In this document: positions 1-7,889 of the stretch, piece by piece
Layout of the letters: each line of letters begins with the position of its first letter
Position numbering within the stretch: position 1 is the stretch's first letter
Source: VRUE01 sp035557635
GTDB lineage: Bacteria; Actinomycetota; Thermoleophilia; Solirubrobacterales; 70-9
Length of the DNA stretch: 31,789 nt
Assembly (NCBI GenBank): GCA_035557635.1
Contig: DATMDR010000045.1
Coordinates: forward strand, 1-31,789
Direction of reading: 5' to 3'
Made by a program: the position numbers and the translations under genes
The notes under the pieces: model-generated
The model's database searches: none
Told to the model about the DNA's origin: nothing
What the model saw: only the letters and a program-made list of their open reading frames with translations

Positions 1-46
1 CAAGCCGTCCCGCCGGTCCGAGAACGGCGTTAGCGTGAACATCCAT
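1..46 (-). CDS. 5' end of an unidentified gene running off the left edge
   Basis: On the minus strand an AGGAGG Shine-Dalgarno sequence (positions 53-58) is followed 6 bases later by ATG at 46 and 10 bases later by a second ATG at 42 in another frame. Both frames stay open to the edge. The start at 42 would read MFTLTPFSDRRDGL and the one at 46 would read MDVHANAVLGPAGRL. The 46 start has the better spacing. Too little is visible to name the product or choose the frame. Confidence 0.35.
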   Translation of the reverse strand, partial: MDVHANAVLGPAGRL

Positions 47-157
47 CCGGGTCCTCCTCGAGGTCGTGAGCTTCGACACCCACAGCCTCTTGGCGGGCCC
101 GGATGGCCTCTCAGCGGTTCACAACGTGTGTAGGCGGGTCAACTAGGCCCCGCGCGA

Positions 158-175
158 GGCGGCGAGCTCGCCGCC
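158..175 (-). terminator. perfect GC palindrome after the oxygenase gene
   Basis: An 18-base perfect palindrome (GGCGGCGAG then CTCGCCGCC) begins 8 bases beyond the stop codon of the minus-strand oxygenase gene. As RNA it would form a 7-bp GC stem with a four-base loop. There is no T-run, which is common for hairpin terminators in high-GC actinobacteria. The terminator role is inferred from position. Confidence 0.4.
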
Positions 176-182
176 CCCTGGC

Positions 183-1070
183 TCAGGCGCCGACGCCCAA
201 CTGGGGCGTCGGCGTGCCGCCGCGCTGGCGCTCGGTGCGCGTGACCACGTCGAAGAAGACGTCGTTGCGGCCGCGGCGCATCTTCCGCGGGAAGAAGCGG
301 CGGGCACGGCGGTGTGAGGCAGCCATGGCCCGGAACGTCGCCTCGTGGGCGCCGCTCCAGCGGATGCCGAAGATCTCCCGCACCTGCGGCGGCAGGGTGC
401 CCTTGATCAGGTGGTTCTGGAGGGCGATGTTTCCGCGCGCCGGAGCCGGGACGGGCTGCCGGAAGGCGACCAGCGGCGCCATCTCGAGGCCGTGCGGGGT
501 CGCCTGCAGGTCGGGCGCGGCGAGCTTTCCGTCGAACCAGGCCTTGAACTCGCGGTAGGTCGCCGGCACCTCGGTGCGCGGCAGCCCGAACAGCTCGCCG
601 AAGAAGGCGTAGTCCTGCCAGAGGGCTTCAAGCTCATCGTCGGAGAGCGGACGGACCATCGTCTCGTACATCGCCCGGCCCGAGTCGGTGATCACCGCCA
701 GCGTCCACAGCATCAGCTCGGGGTCGAAGGCGGAGTAGGCCGTCCCGGCGGGATGCGGGCCGGCGGCTTCCGGCAGCTCTCCCTTGATCCGTTCGTGCAG
801 GCGGTGCACCTTTTGCAGCACCTTGTCCGCCTCCTCGCGGGTGCCGAGCAGCACCGTCTCCTGGATCTTCGCCGTGCGCGCCAGTCGCTCGAAGGGCCGG
901 TCGGCCGAGCGCGTGCTCAGCATCGTGCCGGTGTAGGTGAGCGGCTCGAGCGCCCCGATCAGCAGCGCCCGCTGGCCATAGAGAAGGCCGACCGAACGAT
1001 CGCCGTGGACCCGCCGCGCGACCGACCGGCCGGGGGGGAAGTAGTGCTCGCTGTCGCTCGCAATGCTCAC
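183..1070 (-). CDS. oxygenase of the MpaB/DUF2236 family
   Basis: The 295-residue protein matches the DUF2236 (MpaB, latex-clearing-protein-like) family in length and layout. It has an N-terminal stretch around residues 20-45 (VHGDRSVGLLYGQRALLIGA) typical of the family, then an all-helical middle with AYSAFDPELMLWTLAVITDS near residue 110 and a basic C-terminus. Characterised relatives are heme-dependent oxygenases, but the substrate here is unknown. The start is GTG at 1070 with AAGG about 8 bases upstream. The FtsH-like gene ends 38 bases upstream on the same strand, so the two may be co-transcribed. A palindrome follows the stop. The family call is solid; any specific reaction would be a guess. 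Confidence 0.75.
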   Translation of the reverse strand: MSIASDSEHYFPPGRSVARRVHGDRSVGLLYGQRALLIGALEPLTYTGTMLSTRSADRPFERLARTAKIQETVLLGTREEADKVLQKVHRLHERIKGELPEAAGPHPAGTAYSAFDPELMLWTLAVITDSGRAMYETMVRPLSDDELEALWQDYAFFGELFGLPRTEVPATYREFKAWFDGKLAAPDLQATPHGLEMAPLVAFRQPVPAPARGNIALQNHLIKGTLPPQVREIFGIRWSGAHEATFRAMAASHRRARRFFPRKMRRGRNDVFFDVVTRTERQRGGTPTPQLGVGA

Positions 1071-1108
1071 GGCAGCCTTAATGCTAGTCGCGTTTGGAGC
1101 GTTGCGCC

Positions 1109-2593
1109 CTACTCGCGCGTCTCGCGCGAAAGGGCGATCAGCGCCGCGCTCGAGCCAGGCATGCGCGACGGCTGGTGCAGCTCGTGGGCCGCGAAGATCG
1201 CATCCAGATCCTCGCGGGTGAGCGTCTCGCGCTCCAGCGCGTTGGCGGCGAGGGCGTCAAGGCAGTGGCGGTTCGCCGCGAGCAGCGCCCGCGCCCGCCG
1301 GTAGGCCTCGCGCGCCAGAGTCGCGCCGGCGAGGTCGACGTCGCGCCGGGTCCGGTCGGAGACCGCGTAGTCGTCGGTCGGCATCGCGATCGGCGGCGTC
1401 CCGTCGGCGTCGAGCGCCACGCCCATGCCGAATTCGGTGACCATCTGCTTGCAGACTGCGTGCACGCGGGAGAGGTCGTCGGCGGCGCCGGAGTAGGAGG
1501 AGGCGAAGACCTCCTCCTCGGCGGCGCGCCCGCCCAGCAGGGTGACCACCTCGTCGAGCAGCTCGTCGCGTGAGCGCAGGTAGGTGTCCTCCTGCGGCGA
1601 GTGGCCGACGAAGCCGAGGGCAGGGCCGCGGGGGACGATGCTGAGGATCTCCGGCGGGTCGAGGCCGAGCAGGCGCCGGCAAAGCGCGTGTCCGGCCTCG
1701 TGGTAGGCGACGATGCAGCGCTCTTTCGAGTTGAGCCGCCGCGCCTGCTGTGAGCCGACCGCCTGGCGCAGCAGCGCCTCGTCGAGGTCGGCACGGGCCA
1801 TCGCGAAGCGCTTCGCGCGGCCGGCGATGATCGCCGCCTCGTTGAGCGCGTTGGCGAGCTGGGCGCCGGTCATCTCGGTGGTCTTGCGCGCCACGTCGGT
1901 CAGGTCGAGGTCGGGCCCCAGCGGCTTGCCCTTGGCGTGGGCGCGGAGGATCGCCTCCCGCCCGGCGCGGTCGGGCGGGGCGACCAGCACCTGGCGGTCG
2001 AAGCGGCCGGGGCGCAGCAGCGCTTTGTCGAGCTTCTCGACGTTGTTGGAGGCGGCGATCACGATCACCGTGCCGGGGTCGCGCTCGAAGCCGTCGAGCT
2101 CGACCAGGAGCTGGTTGAGGGCCTGCTCGCGCTCGCTGGTGCCGCCGTCGCCCCCACCGCCGCTGCGGGCGCCGCCGACCGCGTCGAGCTCGTCGATGAA
2201 GATCACCGCCTGCCCGGACTTGCGCGCCTCCTTGAAGAGGCGGCGGATGCGGGCGGCACCGCGGCCGACGAACATCTCGACGAAGCTCGAGCCCGAGGCG
2301 GAGAAGAAGTCGACCCCGGCCTGCGCCGCCACCGCCCGCGCCAGCATCGTCTTGCCGGTCCCGGGCGGGCCGAAGAGCAGCACGCCGCGGGGAGCCTGCG
2401 CCCCCAGCGCCTTGAAGCGGTCGGGGTCGCGCAGCCACTCCGCCACGTCCATCAGCTCTTCCTTGGCGGCGTCGACACCCTGCACCTCCTCCCAGAGCAC
2501 GGGCTTGGTTTTGCTCGCCTTCACCGTCTCCGGCTTGGTCGCGCCCAGGGTGCCGCGCAGCAGCGTCACGAAGACGAGCAGCAGGGCGAACAT
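1109..2593 (-). CDS. FtsH-like membrane AAA+ zinc metalloprotease, short form
   Basis: The protein carries the full FtsH core: Walker A GPPGTGKT at residues 75-82, Walker B VIFIDELDAVGG near 130-141, the second region of homology ALLRPGRFDRQV near 191-202, and the zinc-binding protease motif HEAGH at 298-302. A later SGAADDLSRV stretch supplies the likely third zinc ligand. It would degrade membrane or soluble proteins in an ATP-dependent way at the inner face of the membrane. At 494 residues it is much shorter than typical FtsH (600-700) and lacks the two-helix N-terminus with an extracytoplasmic domain. Only one hydrophobic segment (residues 1-13) precedes the AAA domain. The frame stays open upstream to a stop at 2705-2707 and would add hydrophobic residues (YPVFGVFF) completing a membrane helix, so the true start may be a non-ATG codon such as CTG at 2674. 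The ATG at 2593 has no visible Shine-Dalgarno sequence. Confidence 0.85.
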   Translation of the reverse strand: MFALLLVFVTLLRGTLGATKPETVKASKTKPVLWEEVQGVDAAKEELMDVAEWLRDPDRFKALGAQAPRGVLLFGPPGTGKTMLARAVAAQAGVDFFSASGSSFVEMFVGRGAARIRRLFKEARKSGQAVIFIDELDAVGGARSGGGGDGGTSEREQALNQLLVELDGFERDPGTVIVIAASNNVEKLDKALLRPGRFDRQVLVAPPDRAGREAILRAHAKGKPLGPDLDLTDVARKTTEMTGAQLANALNEAAIIAGRAKRFAMARADLDEALLRQAVGSQQARRLNSKERCIVAYHEAGHALCRRLLGLDPPEILSIVPRGPALGFVGHSPQEDTYLRSRDELLDEVVTLLGGRAAEEEVFASSYSGAADDLSRVHAVCKQMVTEFGMGVALDADGTPPIAMPTDDYAVSDRTRRDVDLAGATLAREAYRRARALLAANRHCLDALAANALERETLTREDLDAIFAAHELHQPSRMPGSSAALIALSRETRE

Positions 2594-2805
2594 GAAGAAG
2601 ACCCCGAAGACGGGATACCAGTCGAAGAAGAATTCCTTGATGTCGGTGGCCTGGAAGGCCTGTACGAACTGCAGCGCTCCGTCCCCCCGGTCGCTGAAAA
2701 GGGCCTAGGCAGTGTGGGGGTTGGCGACGGCCGTTCCCATCGCATATCCGTCCAAGAACGGGCGCAGGGCTAAAGATTGGCGGCGGAGAGGGGAGCTGCG
2801 GCGCT

Positions 2806-3552
2806 CTAGGGGCGTTCGACCTGCGAGCCGCCGACGATCGCTTCCTCGCCGGTGTCGGCGAAGGCGACCCAGGCCTTGTTGCCGCCGTCGTAGTCGGGCG
2901 CCCACAGCTTCAGCGTGGCGTCGCGGCCCCAGACCGTGCAGGGCTCCTCGCCAAGCTCGTCGAGCCCGCGCCAGACCCGTACGAAGGGGTTGCCCTCCAG
3001 CTCGTCGCCGATCGTCGTCGGCTCGCGGTGGCCGGGGTGGACGCGGGTCTCGGGCGGCAGCTCCATCAGCCGCATCACCGAGGCCTGCAGGTCGTCGAGG
3101 CCGCTGGCGCCCGGCGCCATCGTCCCTCCGACTGTGCCCTTGAAGAGGACGTCGGCGGTGAAGACGTCGCTGCCGTCGACGAGGAAGGCGAGGTGGCCGG
3201 TGGCGTGGCCGGGGGTGGCGATCGCCTCGATCTCGAACCCGCCCGCGCTCAGCTTCTCGCCGTCGGCGAGGGTTTGCGCGACCTCCTCGTCCAGCTCGGC
3301 AGCGGTCTCAGCGTGGGCGACCAGCGGCGGCCCGCCGAGTCGCTCACGTGCCGCGGCGAGCCCGGCGACGTGGTCGAGGTGGGGGTGGGTGAGGAGGACG
3401 TGCGTGATCTCGATCCCGTCCCGCTCGGCCCGTTCCAGCAGCGGCTCGAGCAGGTCGTTGCCGTCGATCAGCACTCCCTTGCCGCTCGCCTCGTCGGCGA
3501 CGAGGTAGGCGTTGGAGAGCCACTGCGGGTTCTCGGTCCGCTCGACGATCAT
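2806..3552 (-). CDS. MBL-fold metal-dependent hydrolase, glyoxalase II-like
   Basis: A 248-residue metallo-beta-lactamase-fold hydrolase. The metal-binding motif THPHLDH is at residues 55-61. It is followed by TPGHATGH, which supplies the next histidine, FTADVLF with the bridging aspartate, and HPGHREPT with the last histidine. This order is that of glyoxalase II-type thioester hydrolases. The unusual C-terminal 60 residues (VWRGLDELGEEPCTVWGRDATL onwards) lie outside the core fold. The start is placed at ATG 3552 (MIVERTENPQW), where homology would begin; ATG 3564 (MVRP) is possible, and a longer frame to 3681 has a basic, non-protein-like N-terminus. It is divergent from the metalloprotease at 3712. 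Substrate unknown. Confidence 0.8.
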   Translation of the reverse strand: MIVERTENPQWLSNAYLVADEASGKGVLIDGNDLLEPLLERAERDGIEITHVLLTHPHLDHVAGLAAARERLGGPPLVAHAETAAELDEEVAQTLADGEKLSAGGFEIEAIATPGHATGHLAFLVDGSDVFTADVLFKGTVGGTMAPGASGLDDLQASVMRLMELPPETRVHPGHREPTTIGDELEGNPFVRVWRGLDELGEEPCTVWGRDATLKLWAPDYDGGNKAWVAFADTGEEAIVGGSQVERP

Positions 3553-3711
3553 GGGGCGAACCATAGTCGCCCGGTGCAGGGGGTCCCTGCGTCTGGGTAC
3601 GCGGGTGGACGCCGGTGACTTGCGACGCCGACGCTTCGCTCCTACCGTGTTTGAGGTCCACGTGAAGGTCATGCCCGCCAAGGCTTACGAGATAGACCAG
3701 GGACCCGCCCC

Positions 3712-4797
3712 TTGAGCAAGCGCCCGGCGGGGGCGCTTGCGGGTATAGCCATGATCCTCATCCTCGTCGCCCCGGCAGGCGCCGCGCCGCGCTCGCCGGA
3801 GGCGTTGAGCCTCCTGGCCGGGCCGCGAACGGCGGCGCCTGTGCACGACGTCGTGCTGGCCCGGCCGGGCGCCGCTTCGGCGCGGATCTCGGCGACCGCC
3901 TCGACCCAGCGCTACCCGGTCAACGACGGCACGAGCGCGACGGTCGCGATCGCGGTCACCGCGGGGTGCGCAGCCGCCTGCGAAGCCGCCGATCCCCAGC
4001 CGATCGCCGACTTCATCGGCACCCTGATCCACGGTTACGAGATCGAGCTGCTCACGGTCCAACTCGACACCCCATTCCAGCTCGGCCTCGACTGCGGTTT
4101 CGAAGCCGAAGCCTGCTACTACAGCGGCCAGAACAAGATGGTGATCAGCGGCGAATCGTGGACCAGCATCGGCGGCGCCACCCGCGAGTTCGTAATCGCC
4201 CACGAGTACGGCCATCACCTTGCCCAGCACCGCGAAAGCCCGGCCCCGTTTCCGGTTGCGATCGACTGGGGGCCGCCGCGCTGGGCCAGTCAGGAGCGTG
4301 TCTGCCAGGGCTGGCGGCGCGGGACGCTCTTCCCGGACGAATACGGCGACCACTACTACTCGCACCCCGGCGAGGCCTTTGCCGAGGCCTTCGCCCACAA
4401 CCGCTTCCCCCAGGCTCGAGTCAGATGGCGCTGGACCGGGTACTTGAAGCCGACCGCGGCCACCTTCGATGCGATTCGCGAAGACGCCCTGGCGCCCTGG
4501 CAGGCACGCCGCACCCTGACGATCCGCAGCCACTTCCCCAGCAGGGGCTCGGCGGTCCACTGGCTTCAGACCCCTCTCGACGGTCGGCTCAGCCTGCGGC
4601 CCAGCGGCCTGCGCCGCCGCGGCTACAGCGTCGTCCTGCGCAGCTCCAACGGCCGGGTCCTCCGCACCTCGCGCCAGGGCATCGGCCCCCAGCGCCGCCT
4701 CGACTACACCGTCTGCGGCCAGTCCCGCCTAGGCATCGCGATCAAGCCCACCCGCCGCTCCGCCGGCGCCTACAAGCTGCAGATCCAGCGACCCTGA
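3712..4797 (+). CDS. secreted HExxH zinc metalloprotease-like protein
   Basis: The 361-residue protein begins with TTG and a signal peptide: a basic N-terminus (SKRP), a hydrophobic core (LAGIAMILILVAP) and a likely cleavage site at AGAA-P near residue 25. The catalytic signature HEYGHH is at residues 164-169. About 52 residues later PGEAFAEAFA carries glutamates 221 and 225, which fit the third zinc ligand of a gluzincin. Four cysteines before the active site (AGCAAAC, LDCGF, EACYY) may form disulfides. A roughly 100-residue C-terminal region starting near 265 could be a cell-surface or substrate-binding domain. An alternative ATG at 3751 would leave only a short signal sequence, so TTG is preferred. 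Metallopeptidase activity is inferred from the motif, and no family name is certain. Confidence 0.65.
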   Translation: MSKRPAGALAGIAMILILVAPAGAAPRSPEALSLLAGPRTAAPVHDVVLARPGAASARISATASTQRYPVNDGTSATVAIAVTAGCAAACEAADPQPIADFIGTLIHGYEIELLTVQLDTPFQLGLDCGFEAEACYYSGQNKMVISGESWTSIGGATREFVIAHEYGHHLAQHRESPAPFPVAIDWGPPRWASQERVCQGWRRGTLFPDEYGDHYYSHPGEAFAEAFAHNRFPQARVRWRWTGYLKPTAATFDAIREDALAPWQARRTLTIRSHFPSRGSAVHWLQTPLDGRLSLRPSGLRRRGYSVVLRSSNGRVLRTSRQGIGPQRRLDYTVCGQSRLGIAIKPTRRSAGAYKLQIQRP

Positions 4798-4832
4798 GAT
4801 AATGCCCCGCGGGCGCTCGTCGCCCAGCTCTC

Positions 4833-4906
<74 letters not shown>

Positions 4907-4982
4907 TATCTCGAAGTGCCTGGATATAGATGACTTTCTGGTGCCCGCCGAGCTGTAGCCGAAAGTCTTTGACTTCTGGTTG

Positions 4983-5002
4983 ATTGGGCACTGGTGCCCA
5001 AT
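4983..5002. repeat. 9-bp perfect inverted repeat downstream of tRNA-Asp
   Basis: ATTGGGCAC at 4983-4991 is mirrored by GTGCCCAAT at 4994-5002 with a 2-base centre. It lies in the 251-base gap between the tRNA and the OLD gene, where no credible gene is seen. It could be an operator, the terminator of the tRNA transcript or part of an integration site; the sequence alone does not decide. Confidence 0.5.
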
Positions 5003-5157
5003 ACAAAGCCGCCCATCCCTGCGCGCCGTGCTTATCCCCGCAACTTGCGTACCGTTGTGAAAATCAGCTATTTCCCAAGTCGATAGGCTCCGCTTCAACA
5101 GGCAGCAGGCGCGCATCTGGTGGCCGCTGCATGGCCCACGGTCATAGGAACGGCACT

Positions 5158-7080
5158 ATGAAGATCTCAGAGGTGCGGGTCCAGGGATATCGCTGCATTG
5201 AGGATCTCTCGATTTCGTTCGATGATCTGACCGCACTCATCGGCACCGGGGGCGTCGGCAAGTCTGCATTCTTGCGAGCATTGGAGTGGTTCTTCGACGA
5301 CACCGCACTTGACGAAGAGGATCTCTTTCTGTCGTACGGGGACGATCCAACCCGGACCGAAGAGTTGATCGTGACCGTGAGTTTCGATTCTCTTGGCCCT
5401 TCCGACAAAGAGGTTCTAGGTCGATATGGCGGCGGGGATACCACGACCTTCACCCGAATCGGCCGCCCCACCGAGAAGTCGAAGCTCTCTGGAACCGCGC
5501 TGCGTTGTCCGGACTTCGATGCGATCCGAGATGAGACTGACGGACGCAAGCGACGAGGGTTGTTTGCGACGTTTGTGGAGGAGCGTGGGGAGGACTTTGG
5601 CTTTTCATCACCCGCCCCCACTAAAGTCGCGGATGCCGATCTCATGATGGAGGAGTTCGAGCGTGCGAACCCTCTGCGCTGTGAGGTCGATAACGAGGAT
5701 GCCAGCCATCTATTTGGCTGGGGAGGCGGCCCAAAGCTACGCGACCGGTTCGACTACGTTCTCGTCGGTGCGACCCTTGAGGCCGCTGATGCGATGGGAG
5801 GCGGGCAGGGGTCCGCACTCTCGCGACTACTTTCCGATGTTGGTGAGCTGGACGAGCAGACTGAACGCGAAGTTGATGAGCTGCAAAAAGAGGCTGAGGC
5901 CGGGATGGAAGCGCTCATTTCCGCCGCTCGTGCTCCAGACCTTCTTCGTATCGGCGAGAGCATTACTGAGCGAATGCAGTCCCACGCTCCCGGCGCACGA
6001 GTCGAGCTTGGCGATGAGATCAGCTCACTCGGGCGACCGAAACCACGAGTTGTCGCCAAGTTGCGCGAGGGTGACGGTCATCCCACTGAGGTTGCCCGGC
6101 AGGGCCACGGCCTGCAGCGGGCGCTTGTCATTGCTGTCCTGCATGCGTTGGCTGACACAACGGCGGGCATTCACCTTCAGGATGGTGAAGTCACCGAACC
6201 GCGAGCGCTTATGCTCGCGGTTGAGGAGCCTGAGCTTTACCAGCACCCCTTTCAGGCCCGTGCTCTAGCCGAATCCCTGCGAGCACTGGCAAATGTCCCC
6301 TCCGAAGAGAAGCCTCGGTCACTTCAGGTTGCCTACAGCAGCCATTCGCCCCACTTTGTACGGCCTGCACTTTTCGAGAACCTACGGATTCTTGGCCGGA
6401 CGCCCGATCTGGCTACGTCACAGGTTTCCGGTGATTCCTCCAAGGTTGCTGAGATTCTTGTGAGCGCTGGTCTTCCCGGTGATCTAGGGGGGAAGGTGCG
6501 GCAAACACTTGCCAAAAGTCTTGAGGAGGCGGTCTTCGCTCGTGCGGTACTCCTCTGCGAGGGGCCAACCGATGCCGCACTCATTGCGGCCGTGGCGGGG
6601 CGCGAGGGGGGTTTTGATGGGCATGGCATTGCCGTTGCCGACTGCCACGGAAAGTCGATTATCCCCCTCGCCTATGCGATTCTGCGCCAGCTCAAAATTC
6701 CAACCTATGTCCTGTTTGATGCTGATGTAGGGCTTGAGCAGCGTCTTGCGGCCAAGACGAAAATGCCCGATGGCCAGCGTCAGATCAGGCTGAAGGACAC
6801 GGCAGAAAAGAACGCTGCATTGCTGCGCCTATGTGGCGAACCAGAAGAGAACTGGCCCGAGCGGGATGTGCGAACTGCTAGCGCCAACTTTGCCGACCGC
6901 CTAGAGGATGATCTTAAAGAACTCTGGCCGGAGTTTGCCAATGCTTGCGAGGAAGTGGGAGCCGAGCTTGGCATCGGTCCAAAATCCGATGAGACGTATC
7001 GGCAGGCAGCCGCTATTGCCGAGAACCCTCCCAAATTTCTTCTTGACATAGTTAAAAAGGTGAAGGAACTGTCCACATGA
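5158..7080 (+). CDS. OLD-family ATPase with C-terminal TOPRIM nuclease domain
   Basis: A 640-residue protein with an N-terminal SMC/ABC-like ATPase and a C-terminal TOPRIM domain, the layout of overcoming-lysogenization-defect (OLD) nucleases. Walker A is GTGGVGKS at residues 29-36 after the family opening MKISEVRVQGYRCIEDLSIS. The Walker B region MLAVEEPELYQHP is at 352-364, followed by an SSHSPHF switch. TOPRIM is marked by LLCEGPTDAAL with Glu468 and by LFDADVG with Asp521 and Asp523. VADCHGKSIIPLAYAIL between them matches OLD TOPRIM spacing. Relatives include phage P2 Old, the GajA subunit of Gabija and retron effectors, so a DNA-targeting defence role is likely. The ATG at 5158 has AGGAA about 10 bases upstream; the open frame back to 4984 is not protein-like. 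Its TGA overlaps the ATG of the KTSC gene. Codon third positions are less GC-rich than in flanking genes, consistent with transfer. Confidence 0.85.
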   Translation: MKISEVRVQGYRCIEDLSISFDDLTALIGTGGVGKSAFLRALEWFFDDTALDEEDLFLSYGDDPTRTEELIVTVSFDSLGPSDKEVLGRYGGGDTTTFTRIGRPTEKSKLSGTALRCPDFDAIRDETDGRKRRGLFATFVEERGEDFGFSSPAPTKVADADLMMEEFERANPLRCEVDNEDASHLFGWGGGPKLRDRFDYVLVGATLEAADAMGGGQGSALSRLLSDVGELDEQTEREVDELQKEAEAGMEALISAARAPDLLRIGESITERMQSHAPGARVELGDEISSLGRPKPRVVAKLREGDGHPTEVARQGHGLQRALVIAVLHALADTTAGIHLQDGEVTEPRALMLAVEEPELYQHPFQARALAESLRALANVPSEEKPRSLQVAYSSHSPHFVRPALFENLRILGRTPDLATSQVSGDSSKVAEILVSAGLPGDLGGKVRQTLAKSLEEAVFARAVLLCEGPTDAALIAAVAGREGGFDGHGIAVADCHGKSIIPLAYAILRQLKIPTYVLFDADVGLEQRLAAKTKMPDGQRQIRLKDTAEKNAALLRLCGEPEENWPERDVRTASANFADRLEDDLKELWPEFANACEEVGAELGIGPKSDETYRQAAAIAENPPKFLLDIVKKVKELST

Positions 7081-7292
7081 ACCGAATTGGTGTTCGCTCT
7101 AGTAATGTGTCCAGCGTTGGCTACGATCCGGCGACTTCGACACTTGAGGTCGAGTTTCATGGAGGACGTATCTATCAATACGCTAATGTTCCTGAGCGTC
7201 ATTTCACGGCGCTGACTAGCGGTGTGGGGTCGGTTGGCAGCTACTTCAATCGCTACGTGAAAAACAGCTATCCGCTCCGAAGAAGTCGCTAG
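7077..7292 (+). CDS. KTSC-domain small protein
   Basis: A 71-residue protein that is almost entirely one KTSC domain, named for similarity to a C-terminal domain of some lysyl-tRNA synthetases. Its conserved pattern is visible: SSVGYDPATSTLEVEF, then GGRIYQYANVPERHF, then the glycine-aromatic VGSYFNRYVKNSYP. The molecular function of stand-alone KTSC proteins is not established; they occur often in phages and mobile elements. It overlaps the OLD gene by 4 bases (ATGA), which implies translational coupling and a joint function. Confidence 0.8.
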   Translation: MNRIGVRSSNVSSVGYDPATSTLEVEFHGGRIYQYANVPERHFTALTSGVGSVGSYFNRYVKNSYPLRRSR

Positions 7293-7378
7293 TAGCTGAG
7301 CAGAAGAGCGACGCCGCAAACGAGAGTTTGTCGCGTGTCACTTTTGCGGCCAATGCAGAGACAGAACAGAATGGGGAT

Positions 7379-7870
7379 TCAGCTACGGCGTGCCTTACCG
7401 CTGAGCAGGCATTCGTATTGGATTTGGGTGCGAGTGAGCACACGCGCGCTTTTGCCTGTAGTCGCCATCCCGGCACCCTCGTAGAGCCTGCGGGCGGGGG
7501 TGTTATCGCGGTAGGTCCAGACATCCACCCGCTGGTAGCCCAGCGAGCGGGCTGCGTCGAGAACATGGAGGACAAGCGAGCTGCCAACCCCTGTCCCTTG
7601 AGCGGCGGGGTGCACGAAGACCATCGAGATATGCAGGAGCGTCGGATCGAGCCCGCCCGCGCCGTCATCGAGGCGGCCAGGCTCGGCGAGTGCCATACCG
7701 ACGATCTCTGGTCCGAGCGCCACGAACGCCTGGGCATCTGAGGCCGCGAGTTTCGCACGGATTCGGGCGGTCCGCTCCGCCCCATGCGGAGCACTTCGGG
7801 CGATGTTCGCCGCGCGCCACACGCTGACCGCAGCCTCAAGCTCATGGGGAAGCATGCGGCGGACGCTCAC
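7379..7870 (-). CDS. GNAT-family N-acetyltransferase
   Basis: About 163 residues with a standard GNAT fold. Motif A is VFVHPAAQGTGVGSSLVLHV with the QGTGVG acetyl-CoA pyrophosphate loop. Motif B follows as VDVWTYRDNTPARRLYEGAGM. The N-terminus VRRMLPHELEAAVSVWRAAN is typical of family openings. The acceptor substrate cannot be read from sequence. The start is uncertain: GTG at 7870 is chosen because homology starts there, and ATG 7855 is possible. There is no stop codon between this gene and the integrase C-terminus upstream, so the open frame runs back into recombinase remains. The gene converges on the KTSC gene across 86 bases. Confidence 0.7.
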   Translation of the reverse strand: MSVRRMLPHELEAAVSVWRAANIARSAPHGAERTARIRAKLAASDAQAFVALGPEIVGMALAEPGRLDDGAGGLDPTLLHISMVFVHPAAQGTGVGSSLVLHVLDAARSLGYQRVDVWTYRDNTPARRLYEGAGMATTGKSARVLTRTQIQYECLLSGKARRS

Positions 7871-7889
7871 TCGTGGATGGTACTCCGGC

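Noticed and set aside
4984..5157. N-terminal extension of the OLD gene
   Set aside because: The added residues are not family-like; ATG 5158 opens exactly at the conserved MKISEVRVQGY start and has a ribosome site.
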